The position numbers were made by a program, and so were the translations under genes. The notes beneath the pieces were generated by a model that was not told the DNA's origin, did no database searches, and saw nothing but the letters and a program-made list of their open reading frames with translations. Below, in pieces: positions 33,963 through 44,790 of a DNA stretch of 64,000 nucleotides; within the stretch, counting starts at the first letter, position 1, and each line of letters starts with the position of its first letter. Source of the stretch: Morinoia aosen (lineage: Eukaryota; Arthropoda; Malacostraca; Amphipoda; Talitridae); NCBI GenBank assembly GCA_030386875.1, contig CM059575.1, positions 13,354,293-13,418,292 on the forward strand. The letters run 5' to 3'.

Positions 33963-34405
33963 GCATGTTTGGTGCCCAAGCTCGACGCCATCACCAACTG
34001 AAGCATAATTTTCAAAGTGACATTGCGCTGCTGGCAGACAGGAGATTAAACCCTACATTAAACTCTGTAGTGAGTCTGAGGGCGAGGTGGATGGCACAGA
34101 ACCACGGTAACTTCGACGACATGTCCGTCTTGGAAGCTATGCAGCGAACCAAGAATAAAATGCCACAGCATCTCATTAATTTTGCTGAGACTTCTGGTGG
34201 ATATGTTGCCGTTCTTGTCACCGATTTCATGTATAGAGTTCACAAAGAGATGCAATCAGCCAGCGAGGTGGTGTTTGTGGACACGACTAGCCACGTGGAC
34301 AAGACCAACTGCTCACTCACCATTCTTGTCTGCTCGAGCGCAGCTGGGGCCTTCCTCTCGGGGTCATACTGTCCTCAACACAAAGTAAAGAAGATTATGT
34401 CAAAG
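33963..34405 (+). CDS. MULE transposase exon 3
   Basis: Acceptor tttacag ending at 33962, donor gtatgt at 34406. Contains LRARWMAQNHGNFDDMSVLE and the first catalytic aspartate in EVVFVDTTSHVDKTN, then SLTILVCSSAAGAFLSG. It ends in phase 0, whereas exon 4 needs phase 1. Either one base was lost or gained, or a weaker donor (gtgttt at 34410) is used. Confidence 0.75.
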
Positions 34406-34566
34406 GTATGTGTTTTAATTTGCAATTAAAATTACATTATGAAATTACCACCATTAACACCTATAACTAACAAATGACTAAAAACTTGCTGATTAAGATA
34501 TTTTAGTCAAATTTGTAGCTTTACTTTTTTTTTACTGTATGCCCCCCTTTAAAAATGTTTTTACAG

Positions 34567-34683
34567 GTTTCAGTCTTCTCCAAGACATGCTGAGTGACGT
34601 TGCGTTCAACGGAAAACTGCACCCTGAGTGTTTCATCACTGATGACAGTGACGCTGAGAGAGGAGCACTGCGCGGGGTGTGGC
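34567..34683 (+). CDS. MULE transposase exon 4, first part
   Basis: Acceptor ttttacag ending at 34566. Reads FSLLQDMLSDVAFNGKLHPE and CFITDDSDAERGALRGVW with the second catalytic aspartate. Interrupted after 34683 by the palindromic hAT-type element. The last eight bases, ggtgtggc, are its target duplication. Confidence 0.78.
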
Positions 34684-34829
34684 TAGTGATGCAAAAAAAA
34701 CGGTTTTATTTGATTGCGGTTTTTTTTTGCAAAAAAAACGTGTTTTTTATGTGTTTTTTTTGTTTTTTTTGGTTTTTTTTGCACACCTAAATTTTGTTAA
34801 GCATATGTCTGGGTTTTTTTTTGGACACC

Positions 34830-35815
34830 TGAAATATATTAATATCCATGTTTTTTAGTCATTTCATTGTTATAAAAACATCAAAAAGAAACCATACAGT
34901 AAAAGTGGTGGGCTGGTGGCAGATAACCCACATTTACCTAGAGGCGTCTAAGAGGAACAGCAGGAGCCACAGAACTTATATTAATGGAGTCAAAATTCAG
35001 AGCTTACTATCTCTACTATGCCTGATTTTATTTTTATGTGACCAAAAAAATCAGACTTTGCAGAGATAATAAGGGTAAATCTGAAGGATATGTCAGTTAT
35101 CGATTTTGTAAATTTTGATGCCTAACCTAAGCATAGTTAATTAGATCGAAATAAACAAGTTTTCTTCTATGCACTTTCCGTCTCAAATGAGTATTTTATT
35201 AGTTATAGCGGTAAATGACTTACCGCAACTCCTGTGTTTGAAGCGGCAAGTAATTCAAGGAGCACGTCGGACAGCAACACTGCAATGCGCACTCGCTTCC
35301 AGCGCGATCGTCATCAAAGACGAAACCAAACCTACCGCTATACCTCGTTAAATACTCTTTTGACGAGAAAAGTGTATAGAAGAAAAGTTGTTTATTTCGA
35401 TGTTTTTACCATGATTCAAGCAACAAAAATTTGAATCGATGAGTAGCTGTTAATTCGAGCGCATTCGTCATCAAAGACGAAACTAAACTTATCGCTATAA
35501 ATCGTAAAATACTCATTTGAGACGGAAGGTGCGTAGAAGAAAACTTGTTTATTTTGATTCAATTAATTAGGTTCAGGCACCAAAAAGTGGAAAATCAATA
35601 ACTGACAAATTCTTCAGATTTACCATAATAAGCTCTGAATTTTGACTCCATCAATATAAGTTCTGTGGCTCCTGCTGTACCTCTTAGACTCTAGGTAATT
35701 GTGGGTTATCTGCCACCACTTTTACTGTATGGTTTCTTTTTCATGTTTTCATTACAAAACAATGACTTGAAACCATAGATATTAATATATTTAAGGTGAC
35801 CAAAAAAATATGCTT
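34830..35815. repeat. Large inverted repeat within the hAT-type element
   Basis: The left arm, 34840-35290, matches the reverse complement of 35350-35808. Shared landmarks are gaaaccatacagtaaaagtgg, cagataaccca, gcaggagccacagaacttat, ggagtcaaaattcagagctta, aaataaacaagttttcttct and gtctcaaatgagtatttta. The centre, about 35300-35345, carries the gacgaaac words of both arms. A diverged single arm is found at 59640-59725, so this is a dispersed sequence and not a local accident. Confidence 0.82.
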
Positions 35816-35851
35816 TTTTTTTAAAAACATGTTTTTTTACAAAAAATTCTG

Positions 35852-36524
35852 GGTCAATGTGAAGTTTAATGCAATCAGAAAATAATAATTAGCGATCCCA
35901 GGAATCACTAAAGGAACCCATTTAAGAACGTTTTACACGAATGACATTCTGCTCGCTGATGCGTTATTTTCGAATAATTGAACTTTGAAGTTGGCCTTTG
36001 CGCCAAAGGAAGCGACCGCGTCAAACGGAATTTAATTAATACCGGAAGCTATTACAAACGTAAAGAGGTTGGGTTGTGAGGGGGAGGCACAGTTCTTCTA
36101 GTAAAAATTGTAAATAAAGCTTCTAACTCACCCATTAGGGTGACGACCGCAATCTTGTTGACATCGGGTCCAAGATGGCGGAGCCCATGGTGGTCGCCAT
36201 CTTAGACCCGATGTAAACAAGATTGCGGTCGTCACCCTAATGGGTGAGTTAGAAGCTTTATTTATAATTTTCATTGAAGAACTGTGCCTCCCCCTCACGA
36301 CCCAACCTCTTTACGTTTGTAATAGGGGGTTAGCTTCCATTTTTAATTAAATTACGCTCGCTTCCTTTGGCTCGGGAAGTCCAACTTCAAAGTTCAATGA
36401 TTCAAAAATAAAGCATCGGCGAGCAGAATTTCGTTCTTGTGAAAAGTTCTTGAATGGGTTCCTTTAGTGATTGTTTGGAATATAATTATTAATTTCCATG
36501 ATCGCATTAAACTTCACATTGACC
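35852..36524. mobile_element. Fold-back MITE with GGTCAAT ends, copy 3, near-perfect hairpin
   Basis: Starts ggtcaatgtgaagtttaatg and ends with its complement, with a perfect duplication aaattctg at 35844-35851 and 36525-36532. It has the same subterminal block as copies 1 and 2 (acacgaatgacattctgctcg). The whole 673 bp is one palindrome centred at about 36188. The inner arms (36060-36178 and 36198-36320) are nearly identical and carry sequence absent from copies 1 and 2 (gtcaccctaatgggtgagtt). A loop of about 15 bp remains. Confidence 0.88.
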
Positions 36525-37040
36525 AAATTCTGACTAATAAAAATGAATATTAATATATTCTCTAATGCCAAATATAACCATGCTGTTTTTTTAAAAAGAA
36601 TCATGACTAAAAAACAATATATTTTATGTGACCTAAAAAGCCCCATGCAGTTTAAAAAAAAACATGTTTTTTTACTAAAAAATCATGACTGAAAAATCAT
36701 GAATAATATATTTGAGACCAAAAAAATGTTTTTGTACTAAAAAATCATGACTAAAAAAACATGAATATATTTATGAGACCTAAAAAACCCCATGCTGTTT
36801 TTTAAAAAATATGGTTTTTTACAAACAAAGATGTATAAGAAAACCTGGATATGAATATTTTCTATGCGACCAAAAAACCATGCTGTTTTATTATATGTAT
36901 TTTTCTTAAAAAATTGTGGCTTAAATCATGGATATTAAAATATTTTATGTTACCGAAAAATCATTGTTTTTTTTAACCTGTTTTTTTTTTTAAAAAGATA
37001 ATGTTATTCATTTTTTGGTCACGAATTCTTTGTAAAAAAA

Positions 37041-37318
37041 ACACCCCTCGGGGATACAATTATTGTATCTATGAGAACTAGCGCTCCCAGGGGGACAATG
37101 TAAGGGCCCAAGCTGAGAGTTAGGTAGGCCTTCTTTTTGTTGAAATGAAATGTTTTTGTGATGTTAAGGACCACCTTTATTTCGGTTCACTGCTGTCCGG
37201 TTTTTCAGCACCTACTACTGTCTTCTTCAACTTTGATCTTGTTTCATAATCTTCCTTCTTCTCTTTGGATTGCATTTGTTGCTGGGTAGGGAGGCTAAAA
37301 CTAATGACTAGTCCAATC
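37041..37318 (+). mobile_element. SINE-like retroposon with (aatct) tail, copy 2
   Basis: Begins acacccctcggggatac, as copy 1 does, contains gggcccaagctgagagttag, and ends gtccaatc. The flanking duplication is tgtaaaaaaa (37031-37040 and 37319-37328). It is inserted inside the palindromic hAT-type element. Confidence 0.75.
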
Positions 37319-37754
37319 TGTAAAAAAAAACATGGATATTAATTTATTTTATGTGACCACAAAACCATGTTTTCTGAAAAAAAGATTTTTTACAAAAAAC
37401 ATGAGTGTTATTATATTTTATCTGACCAAACAAAACATGACATTTTAAAAACCATGTTTTTTTCACCAAAAGTCATTAATATCCATGTTTTTTAGTCATG
37501 ATTTTTTTTGGTTAAGAAAACATGATTTAAAAAAAACAGCATGTTTTTTTTGGCACTTAAAATGTATTAATATTCTCATTTTATAATCATGAAATTTCTG
37601 TAAAAAAGATGTTTATTTTAAAAAATACAGCATGGTTGTTTATGATAAAATAAAGTATATTAATATCCGTGTTTTTTAGTCATGACTTTTTTTGTAACAA
37701 AAACATTCAAAAAACAGCATGGATTTTTTGGTCACATAAGATATTTTAATATCC

Positions 37755-37964
37755 ATTAGAACCATACCAGGTCTTAGAATAAAATATCCACTAAGAATCA
37801 GTAAGTCATTCAGTCAAATGTTTTTCAAAGGAACAGTGAAAATTCATTGTCCATTTCACCAAATTTTACAGAATGACTGAGGATGGAGCTGGTCTCCGAA
37901 AGGTTTCATGGAGTGAATAGATTCTATGTAGATATTTTATTCTAAGACCTAGTACAGTTCTAAT
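37755..37964. mobile_element. Small MITE inside the hAT-type element
   Basis: Inverted ends of about 38 bp: attagaaccataccaggtct on the left against agacctagtacagttctaat on the right, extending through ttagaataaaatatc. The interior is about 130 bp of unique sequence. I could not recognise a target duplication beyond AT-rich flanks, so the superfamily is open. Confidence 0.7.
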
Positions 37965-38648
37965 AAACATGATTTCACTATTAACAGCATTCTTTGTTTA
38001 TAAGTTTCTAAAGACAATTCGATTAAAGAAAACTAACTTTCCTGATATTTACATCTGTGTTTTTTTAGACATGATTTTTTTTAAATGTTTATAAAAAACT
38101 TTTTTGGTCCAATAAAATATAATAGCCATGTTTTTTTAGTCAAGATTTTTCTGTTAAAAAACAATGTTTAAAAAAACAGCATTGGATTTTTAAGGTCACA
38201 AATATATTAATTTCCATGTTTTTTAGTCATAATTTTTGTATAAATAACATGTTTTTTTAAAAAAAAACAGCATGGTTTTGTAGTCACATCTCTATCAATA
38301 ACCATAAGTAAAGATATGTTATTATAACACACCATTTTGGGAGTTTAAGGTCATTCATATGTATTGTAAAATAAATGAAATATCAAAGCATGAAACCGCA
38401 GAAAATTAAAAAGTTCATAAAACCATAGAAAACCATCAATTAAGAAGTATGCTGTTTTATTTTGTAATTTGACATGAAAACAAACAATGTAATGTGGTTC
38501 TTTTTCTTGCCGAGTTATTTTCAGACAAGATATTAAAAAAAACCAAAATATCCACGTTTTTTTTGGCCACGGTTTTTTTTGTAAAAAAAACGTGTTTTTT
38601 TTAAAAAAAACGGCATGGTTTTTTTTGAGTCACATCTCTAGGTGTGGC

Positions 38649-38862
38649 CTCATAGTAAATTGTTCCTCTGCGTCTTCCACGTCCTGCGGGCCGCATGGCG
38701 CTGGTTGTGGAATGCCAAAAATTGTATTGCCAAGGAGCACCGCAAACCGCTGATTTCAGTTCTGAAAAAGCTGGTCTACGCTGAGTCCATTAGTTCCTTC
38801 GACCACATATGGTCCGAATTCCTGGATTCAGAACTGTCACGAAATAACTTCAAATGTACCGA
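38649..38862 (+). CDS. MULE transposase exon 4, second part
   Basis: Continues in frame from 34683 with PHSKLFLCVFHVLRAAWRWLW, the C/H-rich signature after the second aspartate in this transposase family, and ends FKCTE at donor gtaagt (38863). Bases 38641-38648 duplicate 34676-34683. Confidence 0.8.
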
Positions 38863-39002
38863 GTAAGTAACTGCTTCCAAAATCCTTGAAGTTATAACGC
38901 ACAGACAAAAATTTGATGTAGCTGCACAAAATACATGAGTGTAACATAATAACATAAATTTAGTATTTAGTTGTGGTATATCAAAATCTGTATTGGTTTC
39001 AG

Positions 39003-39137
39003 ATACTTCAGATCAGCGGTGGAACGAAGGGAAGAGTGGAGTTTACCTTGGAGGTGTGGCTCGCTACTGCGTGGTCACAACACCAACAACATGTGTGAGA
39101 GCATGATGAAGGTGATCAAGGATATTGTCCTCAACAG
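39003..39137 (+). CDS. MULE transposase exon 5
   Basis: Acceptor gtttcag ends at 39002 and a donor gtattg starts at 39138. Reads YFRSAVERREEWSLPWR and NTNNMCESMMKVIKDIVLNR. The glutamate in NNMCES (39097-39099) is the expected third catalytic acid. Joins exon 6 in phase to give LNRNKAHNG. Confidence 0.8.
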
Positions 39138-39754
39138 GTATTGTACTGCTGATGCAGTTTGTAAAAGTTACCTTTTATCGAAGGCATTGGCTGAATAGGG
39201 AGATGGTAGCCTAATCATCATCGACCTCATTTGGCTGCATTTGTGATTGTAGTTGCTGCCAGAAATTGACTGAAATAAAGGTTCCGTCAGCTTTTTAACA
39301 ATAACAATGAAATTTATGAATGTTACATATCTTATCGAATAATTCCCTATGATTGAAAAATTAAAACATGTAATAAATCAAGACCTACCAAAGTCAATAC
39401 AAAAATAAAGTACAGCGGTGAGGATTAATTAAATTAATTTTCTATCAGCGTAGCTATATTTGTCAAAATTAAAAAATAATGCTTACAATGGTGAAACGAA
39501 GATGTAACTTATACATACATTAAATCTTGAAAATATTGAAAGCTTGTGTGTTTTATAGTAAATTTATTTAACCCCGTTTATAAGAGTGAGACAACTTTAA
39601 ATACTCAATGTTATGTGTTAAGAGTCAGAAATGATTAGTGCCCATATATTTTAGATTTAGATTTGAGCACGATTTCAATCTAAATAATTGATAATTGTAA
39701 TTTTTGAGAGTGACATTAATTAATAATACTAATTATTTAAATATTTGTGTACAG

Positions 39755-40634
39755 AAATAAGGCCCACAACGGAGCACAGCTGTTGCTGGTGATGGCAGAT
39801 GTGTACGACAGTTACCTTCGTTTGCGTCTGTCAGATGTCATCCTCAAAAAAGACAATTCTTCCAAAACTGCCACCAGCACCATTCCTCTGTCAGCTGTTA
39901 CCCATAATGGAGGAGCAGTTTATACAGTTGATTCTGCTTTACAAGAGGGCATTCAGTATACAGTGGCCCTATCCATCGGCACGTGCAGCTGCATCAGTGG
40001 GAATACAGGCAGCGTGTGCAAACATCAACTTGCAGCGTCTCAGTACAGCGCAGTCCGACTTCCACAGCTTTACACCTGCACTACTGCTGAGAAGCAACAC
40101 TTGTACAAGGTGATATACGGTGACAAAGCAATGCCAACATCGACTTTTTTCGATGGTTTGTTTGCAGATGCGCCTGCTAATGCAGCATCGGATGTTAGTG
40201 AGCAAATGGAGACATGCGACCGAAAAGACAGACCTGTTGATACAGAAGAAATCGTCGGAACCTCTACACAGACACTGAATAACTCTCAATCAATTGACGA
40301 GAGAATTGATGACTTTACAAGCATGTTCAATAAGGAATTGAAGCGAACTCAGAGCCCCTGCATGCTCGGCGCCCTTGACGTTTTCGAAAAGAGGATGAAA
40401 GCCTGTAGGAATCCTGCGCAAATGTCAACTTTCCTTCGCACTGCAGGTTGTACCCTTTTTAAAGGATCAGGGGCATTCAGGAAAAAAATTCCATGTCAGC
40501 CAACGAGCATTGCCAGGCGCCAAACAGGACAACCAAGAGGAAAAGCTGCCTTATTGAAAGGCAAAATAGTAAAACGAAAAAGGAATTTATCCCTAAATAT
40601 AGACAGAAATGTGCCAAACGCTAAAATTCATTGA
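39755..40634 (+). CDS. MULE transposase exon 6, SWIM finger and C-terminus
   Basis: Begins after acceptor gtgtacag. Reads AHNGAQLLLVMADVYDSYL, then the SWIM zinc finger CSCISGNTGSVCKHQLAA (C-x-C-x8-C-x-H), which typically follows the MULE core and binds nucleic acid or protein. An acidic and polar tail follows, ending with a basic run (GKAALLKGKIVKRKRN). Stop TGA at 40632. The last codons are included in the repeat that starts at 40617. Confidence 0.82.
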
Positions 40635-41400
40635 TGTCTCGTAGAACGCAACAATGCTTTCAAAAGTATTCTTTCATATGTTTCTTAGAGGTTTGTTTAG
40701 ACGTTTGTTCAATAATAAAGCAATGGTAATAATTTTTACTGCAAAATGCCAATCGTAAAAATTCTATACCTCTGTCAATTGATGAAATACAACGTTTCTC
40801 ATCGAAACGTTGCATTTTCTAAATTGATAGATGTATAGAGTTTTAACGATTGACATTTTGCAGTAAAAAATGAATGAATTATTTTTCATTTAAACACCGG
40901 AAGAACTGAAAATATTTCATAAAGTTAAGTAGTTGAAAAAGCGATCGCAACTAAATTTATAATAAATAATGAGAGCATATGTATCACATATAGAATTGGC
41001 TATTAAATTTATCGAACGCTAAAATTCATTGATGTCTCATAGAACGCAACAATGCTTTAAAAAAGTATTCTTTCATATGTTTCTTAAAAGTATTTGTTAA
41101 GAAGTTTGTACAATAATAAAACAATGATAATATTTTTTACTACAAAATGCCAATCGTTGAAATTCTATACCTCTGTCAATCTATTAAATGCAACGTTTCT
41201 CATCGAAACGTTGCATTTTATAGATTGACAGATATATAGAATTTTAACGATCGACATTTTGCAGTAAAAAATGATGCATGAATTCTTTTGCATTTAAATT
41301 CCGGAAGAAATGAAAATGTTACGTAAAGTTGAGAATTTGAAAAAGCGATCGCAACTAAGTTTATTATAATTCATGAAAGCATGTATCACAATAGAAATAA
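40617..41400 (+). repeat. Tandem duplication of the gene's 3' end, each with a hairpin
   Basis: The block from aacgctaaaattcattgatg (40617) recurs at 41015, a period of about 398 bp, with perhaps 85-90 percent identity. Each copy contains an imperfect inverted repeat: 40733-40870 and 41133-41271. Its stem is ttttactgcaaaatgccaatcg and its centre cgtttctcatcgaaacg. Both copies carry aataaa signals (about 40714, 41114). Gene 3' end and polyadenylation region are thus doubled. Confidence 0.75.
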
Positions 41401-43320
41401 ATATTAATACATGCAAATGTCTTTCATTTATATTGTATTTTTCATACGTTATGTAAGAAATTCTGAAAAAGAAGTAAAATATCATTGGTGTCACGTAAAG
41501 ACACAAAAAAAAGAACTACATTGGTAGCATTGAATAGTGTGGCCACAAGCATTAATATTAATTTAAAAACTATCTTCTCGCCTGAGCAACTGAAAAAAGG
41601 CGGTATTGATGAGCATCATACTTGTATGTCATATATGACAGGGGAAGGGAGACCATTTCCAGAGGGAAACTAAAAAGGTGACACATTTCTTCTGAAATTT
41701 ATAACATTCGTTCTTGTGTTAGCGTCAAGTTCTCTTCATCGGCAATGATAGCTTCAAGGTTCCTTTACTTTGCACTGTACGACCAAAATAGTATGATATT
41801 AAACGAGAGGGAAGTGACAAGTAAATATGCTGATATGAGCACATAAAATTCCTCACTGAAATTTTTTAAGTAAATTAATCAAATTTATTAGGCGGAAAGA
41901 TACACGAAAGGCAGCTACAGAAAGCTGCAGCACTTGAATACCTGAATTAAATTCAAAATATATAGAACGTGTTCGAACACTTTTATTGAATTGATATTAA
42001 AAATAGTCTGTTAATTTATCGAATTACCTGCGTATTTATAACATAGACCGAAGAGATTTGCATTGATAAAACTACAGCGTGAAGCACGAACAGTACATTA
42101 TGATGTACGTTATGGCCCGGCTACACTATGCGTGTTTTACTGCGCGAATCTCAGGCATTTTTCAACTTCTGCATGCCTGAGCGGCTACACTACAGTACGC
42201 GGACGCGGAGGCAGTGCTTCCACTTTAGGGTAAAATACCCCATTTTAGGGTAATCAGGGGTTGTCTAGGGTAGAGCTTAGGGTAAAGCAAATTTCCATGG
42301 TTTTTAGGGTAATTTGACTTTTGTCGGGGTAGCGCAGCAAAATTGTAGGGTAATTGCTTGTTTCCAATACCAATATCAAGTTTGCTTTCAAGTACTACAA
42401 TATACCTTGTGTAAGGTACATTGCGGAGCAAAGCATTTATGAAAATGTTTAATATGAGAGGTGTTTGAAACAAGCGCAAATCTTGCCCAAACTCATTGAA
42501 GTCTTTGTTGCAAACGACGATAAGGCGCAAATTGATGTGCTCATCGCTACATCTCTCTCTGATCTCTCTTCAGTATAATGTTCCCAGATTTGCTGCATGA
42601 ATGATACCATGGTTAATTAATAATAATGACAATAATTAAAGTGATAGGCAACTTGATGTAATGTTTTGAATTTATATTTTCTTGCCTTACTAAACTAACT
42701 CGTGTATGTATAAAAATTTACACCAAAACATCGTTCATTGTCGTTAACTGGAATTGAACAGCTAAATAACGTTACAAAACGACACTGCCCACGCCGATGT
42801 TAAGTAGTTATGTTCCAGTCGAGTGCAACTAACTGTGAACGGTGAAGTTACGTCCAGTGTTGCATTATGATAAAATATTTGGTTAAGCCTTTTCAGGAAA
42901 ATGGAATGAAGGATGGAGAAGCGAACAACTGTTTCGAGGCTGGTTAGAAAGGTCTTAATCTTCTACCTCAACAAAGGATATGGCATGCTGTACTATATGC
43001 TCAACTCCCATTACGTTTGGTAAATCTGAGATTATTTTTCATGCTAAGAGTCAATGCCATAAAAATCTCTCAGTGCAGAGAAGTAAAACACAAACTATAA
43101 CTTTGTTAATTTTATCATACGACAATTGACAAGCCAGCTATGAAAATTAAATTGCGGAAATGTGAATATTTTTCTGAGTATAATTTGCCTATTTCGTTAA
43201 GCGACTCATTGCTAAAACTACTGGAACAAATGTTTTTTAAAGGAAGTAGGCTTAGGGCAACAAAAAGTTTCAAACATTATTAGACAATGCTTCGTTAAAC
43301 AACTACTAAGTGATCTTGTC

Positions 43321-43590
43321 GTGGTCAATGAACGTTTATATTCTGTAAAGATTGATGAGACAACTGATTGCAGAAAAGCTAAACTGCTCGGAGTCATCGT
43401 TCAATACTGCAGTGAGAGTGCAATTATGAGCTCCTCTGTTGATCTTGTTGAAAAACAGGATAGCACAGCCAATGGATTGTTAACTACCTTTGAAAACCAA
43501 ACATTGTGTGGCTTCTTTGTTATTAAAAAGAGTAACGTTCGATTTTTTAGAAAAAAGTTGGCTCGGTGGAAATGCAGGTATTGGGAGTGA
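43321..43590 (+). pseudogene. hAT transposase relic
   Basis: Reads VNERLYSVKIDETTDCRKAKLLGVIVQYCS. The pattern S-V-x-I-D-E-T-T-D followed by Q/K-L-x-V-x-V-x-Y is the region around the first catalytic aspartate in the KIAA/ZBED-like hAT group. The upstream sequence has only scraps with stops, and the frame ends at 43590. Non-functional. Confidence 0.55.
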
Positions 43591-44490
43591 ATAAAAAAGC
43601 TTCTAAAATAGAAATCGTGGTTCTTCTTCCATTATTCTTGGCACTAGGACTTACTAACGTAGGACTCCTATTTTTGGAGGAGCTACAAGTATTCGACTGT
43701 AGGTTTTTGCTTTTTTGACATGTAGGCTTCTGTCGAAAAATAATCCGGCTATGGGCCGAGATTTTTAATTGTAACGAGGCTCTTATTTGTAACTCAATGG
43801 GGCTAATTTTCAGCTTTGAGTAACATCTGCTTCGCGTTACATTACGTAAGTTATCTCTACACTCATTTAAATTGGCGCCAATTGAGTTTACTGATTGCGA
43901 AAATTTTGGGAAAGTCATATTTCTTCATTCAGTGTATTACATTCATTGCCGCGTTCTTTGTAATTTCACCGAGAATTAGGGTTTATGTGAACTTATTTCA
44001 CATCAAAATATTTTAATTTGATGGCTCAACAATTGTTAATCTGTTTTTGTGTTGTGTTTCATTATAAGAAATACAGTGCGCTCACCTCCGTAACATAGCA
44101 GTCTTGACCTCGTTTCACCACACACTTGAGGTTTGGAGCACGAACGGAGGTGAGATCGTGAACTGGTCCCTAATTTTAAGATTATTACGATTGCTTCTAC
44201 TATCATTACTGCTATTATAACCTTTATCGTCTTGACTATCGCTACTGAAAATCACCCAGTGTCACTTGTGCCTGCGGAAGTAACTATACGTGCAAACGGA
44301 CGAGTGCTGAGAAGTTCCGTCGGGGCTGCCATCATGGCCCGCGGTTGAGCAAGAAGGCGAACATTTCTGTTCCTCTTGTGCTGTCCTCTCCCTTCTCCTC
44401 TAATATGCTCTTATGTCTTCCGTGTTACTTTTTACATTAGGGTGTCCCCTTAATTATTAATGTTTAAACCTAGCAATAATTAATTTACCT

Positions 44491-44790
44491 TCGTCGTCGT
44501 CCTCCTTGAGAGGCGACGCTTAACTTACCTTTTGTCGTCCTCCTTGAGAGACGACGCTTAACTTACCTTTTGTCGTCCTCCTTGAGAGGCGACGCTTACC
44601 TTACCTTTTGTCGTCCTCCTTGAGAGGCGACGCTTAACTTACCTTTTGTCGTCCTCCTTGAGAGGCGACGCTTAACTTACCTTTTGTCGTCCTCTTTGAG
44701 AGGCGACGCTTAACTTACCTTTTGTCGTCCTCTTTGAGAGGCGACGCTTAACTTACCTTTTGTCGTCCTCCTTGAGAGGCGACCCATAAC
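44491..44790. repeat. 38-bp minisatellite of hairpin units
   Basis: Eight near-identical units of gtcgtcctccttgagaggcg followed by acgcttaacttacctttt. Each contains the self-complementary pair gtcgtcctc / gaggcgac around ttga, so the array could form eight short stem-loops. Identity between units is very high compared with the decayed transposon around it, which suggests recent expansion. Confidence 0.9.

Larger units (their letters stand above)
34684..38640. mobile_element. Palindromic hAT-type non-autonomous element, 3.96 kb
   Basis: Ends are tagtgatg and catctcta, the TAG-type hAT pattern, flanked by a perfect 8-bp duplication ggtgtggc (34676-34683, 38641-38648). It has no transposase. 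The interior is almost wholly built from one motif in both orientations, near ggtcacataaaatattaatatccatg, ttttttagtcatg and aaaaaaacatg. Long A and T tracts alternate throughout. The arms at 34830-35290 and 35350-35815 form a large imperfect palindrome. Removing the element with one octamer restores the reading frame of the host exon exactly (RGVW then PHSKLFLCVFHVL). It contains three further insertions at 35852-36524, 37041-37318 and 37755-37964. Confidence 0.88.
31881..40634 (+). pseudogene. MULE transposase gene (zinc finger, MULE DDE core, SWIM finger), six exons
   Basis: Exons 31881-32152, 33075-33244, 33963-34405, 34567-34683 continued at 38649-38862, 39003-39137 and 39755-40634 have GT-AG borders and join in phase, except between exons 3 and 4. 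Together they make about 740 residues. In order they show a GCM/FAR1-like zinc region (YVCHHAVRK... GRHNH), a catalytic core with D in VVFVDTTSH (34280), D in FITDDSDAE (34641) and E in NNMCES (39097), the family signature LCVFHVLRAAWRWLW, and a SWIM finger CSCISGNTGSVCKH (39984-40025). The protein would bind and cut the element's ends. It is inactive here: exon 4 is split by a 3.96-kb insertion and the exon 3/4 join is out of phase by one base. A domesticated host gene is the alternative, but the surrounding inverted ends argue for a transposon. Confidence 0.85.

Noticed and set aside
39799-40289. Alternative frames within MULE exon 6
   Set aside because: Shadows of the SWIM-finger exon, which has splice sites and conserved residues in the chosen frame.
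31881-40634. Domesticated host gene with SWIM domain
   Set aside because: Intron-bearing structure suggested a host gene, but perfect 36-bp inverted ends and a probable 9-bp duplication in a Ty3 element show that it belongs to a transposon.
44491-44790. CRISPR-like array of regular repeats
   Set aside because: The units are contiguous 38-bp tandem copies without unique spacers, in a eukaryotic transposon.
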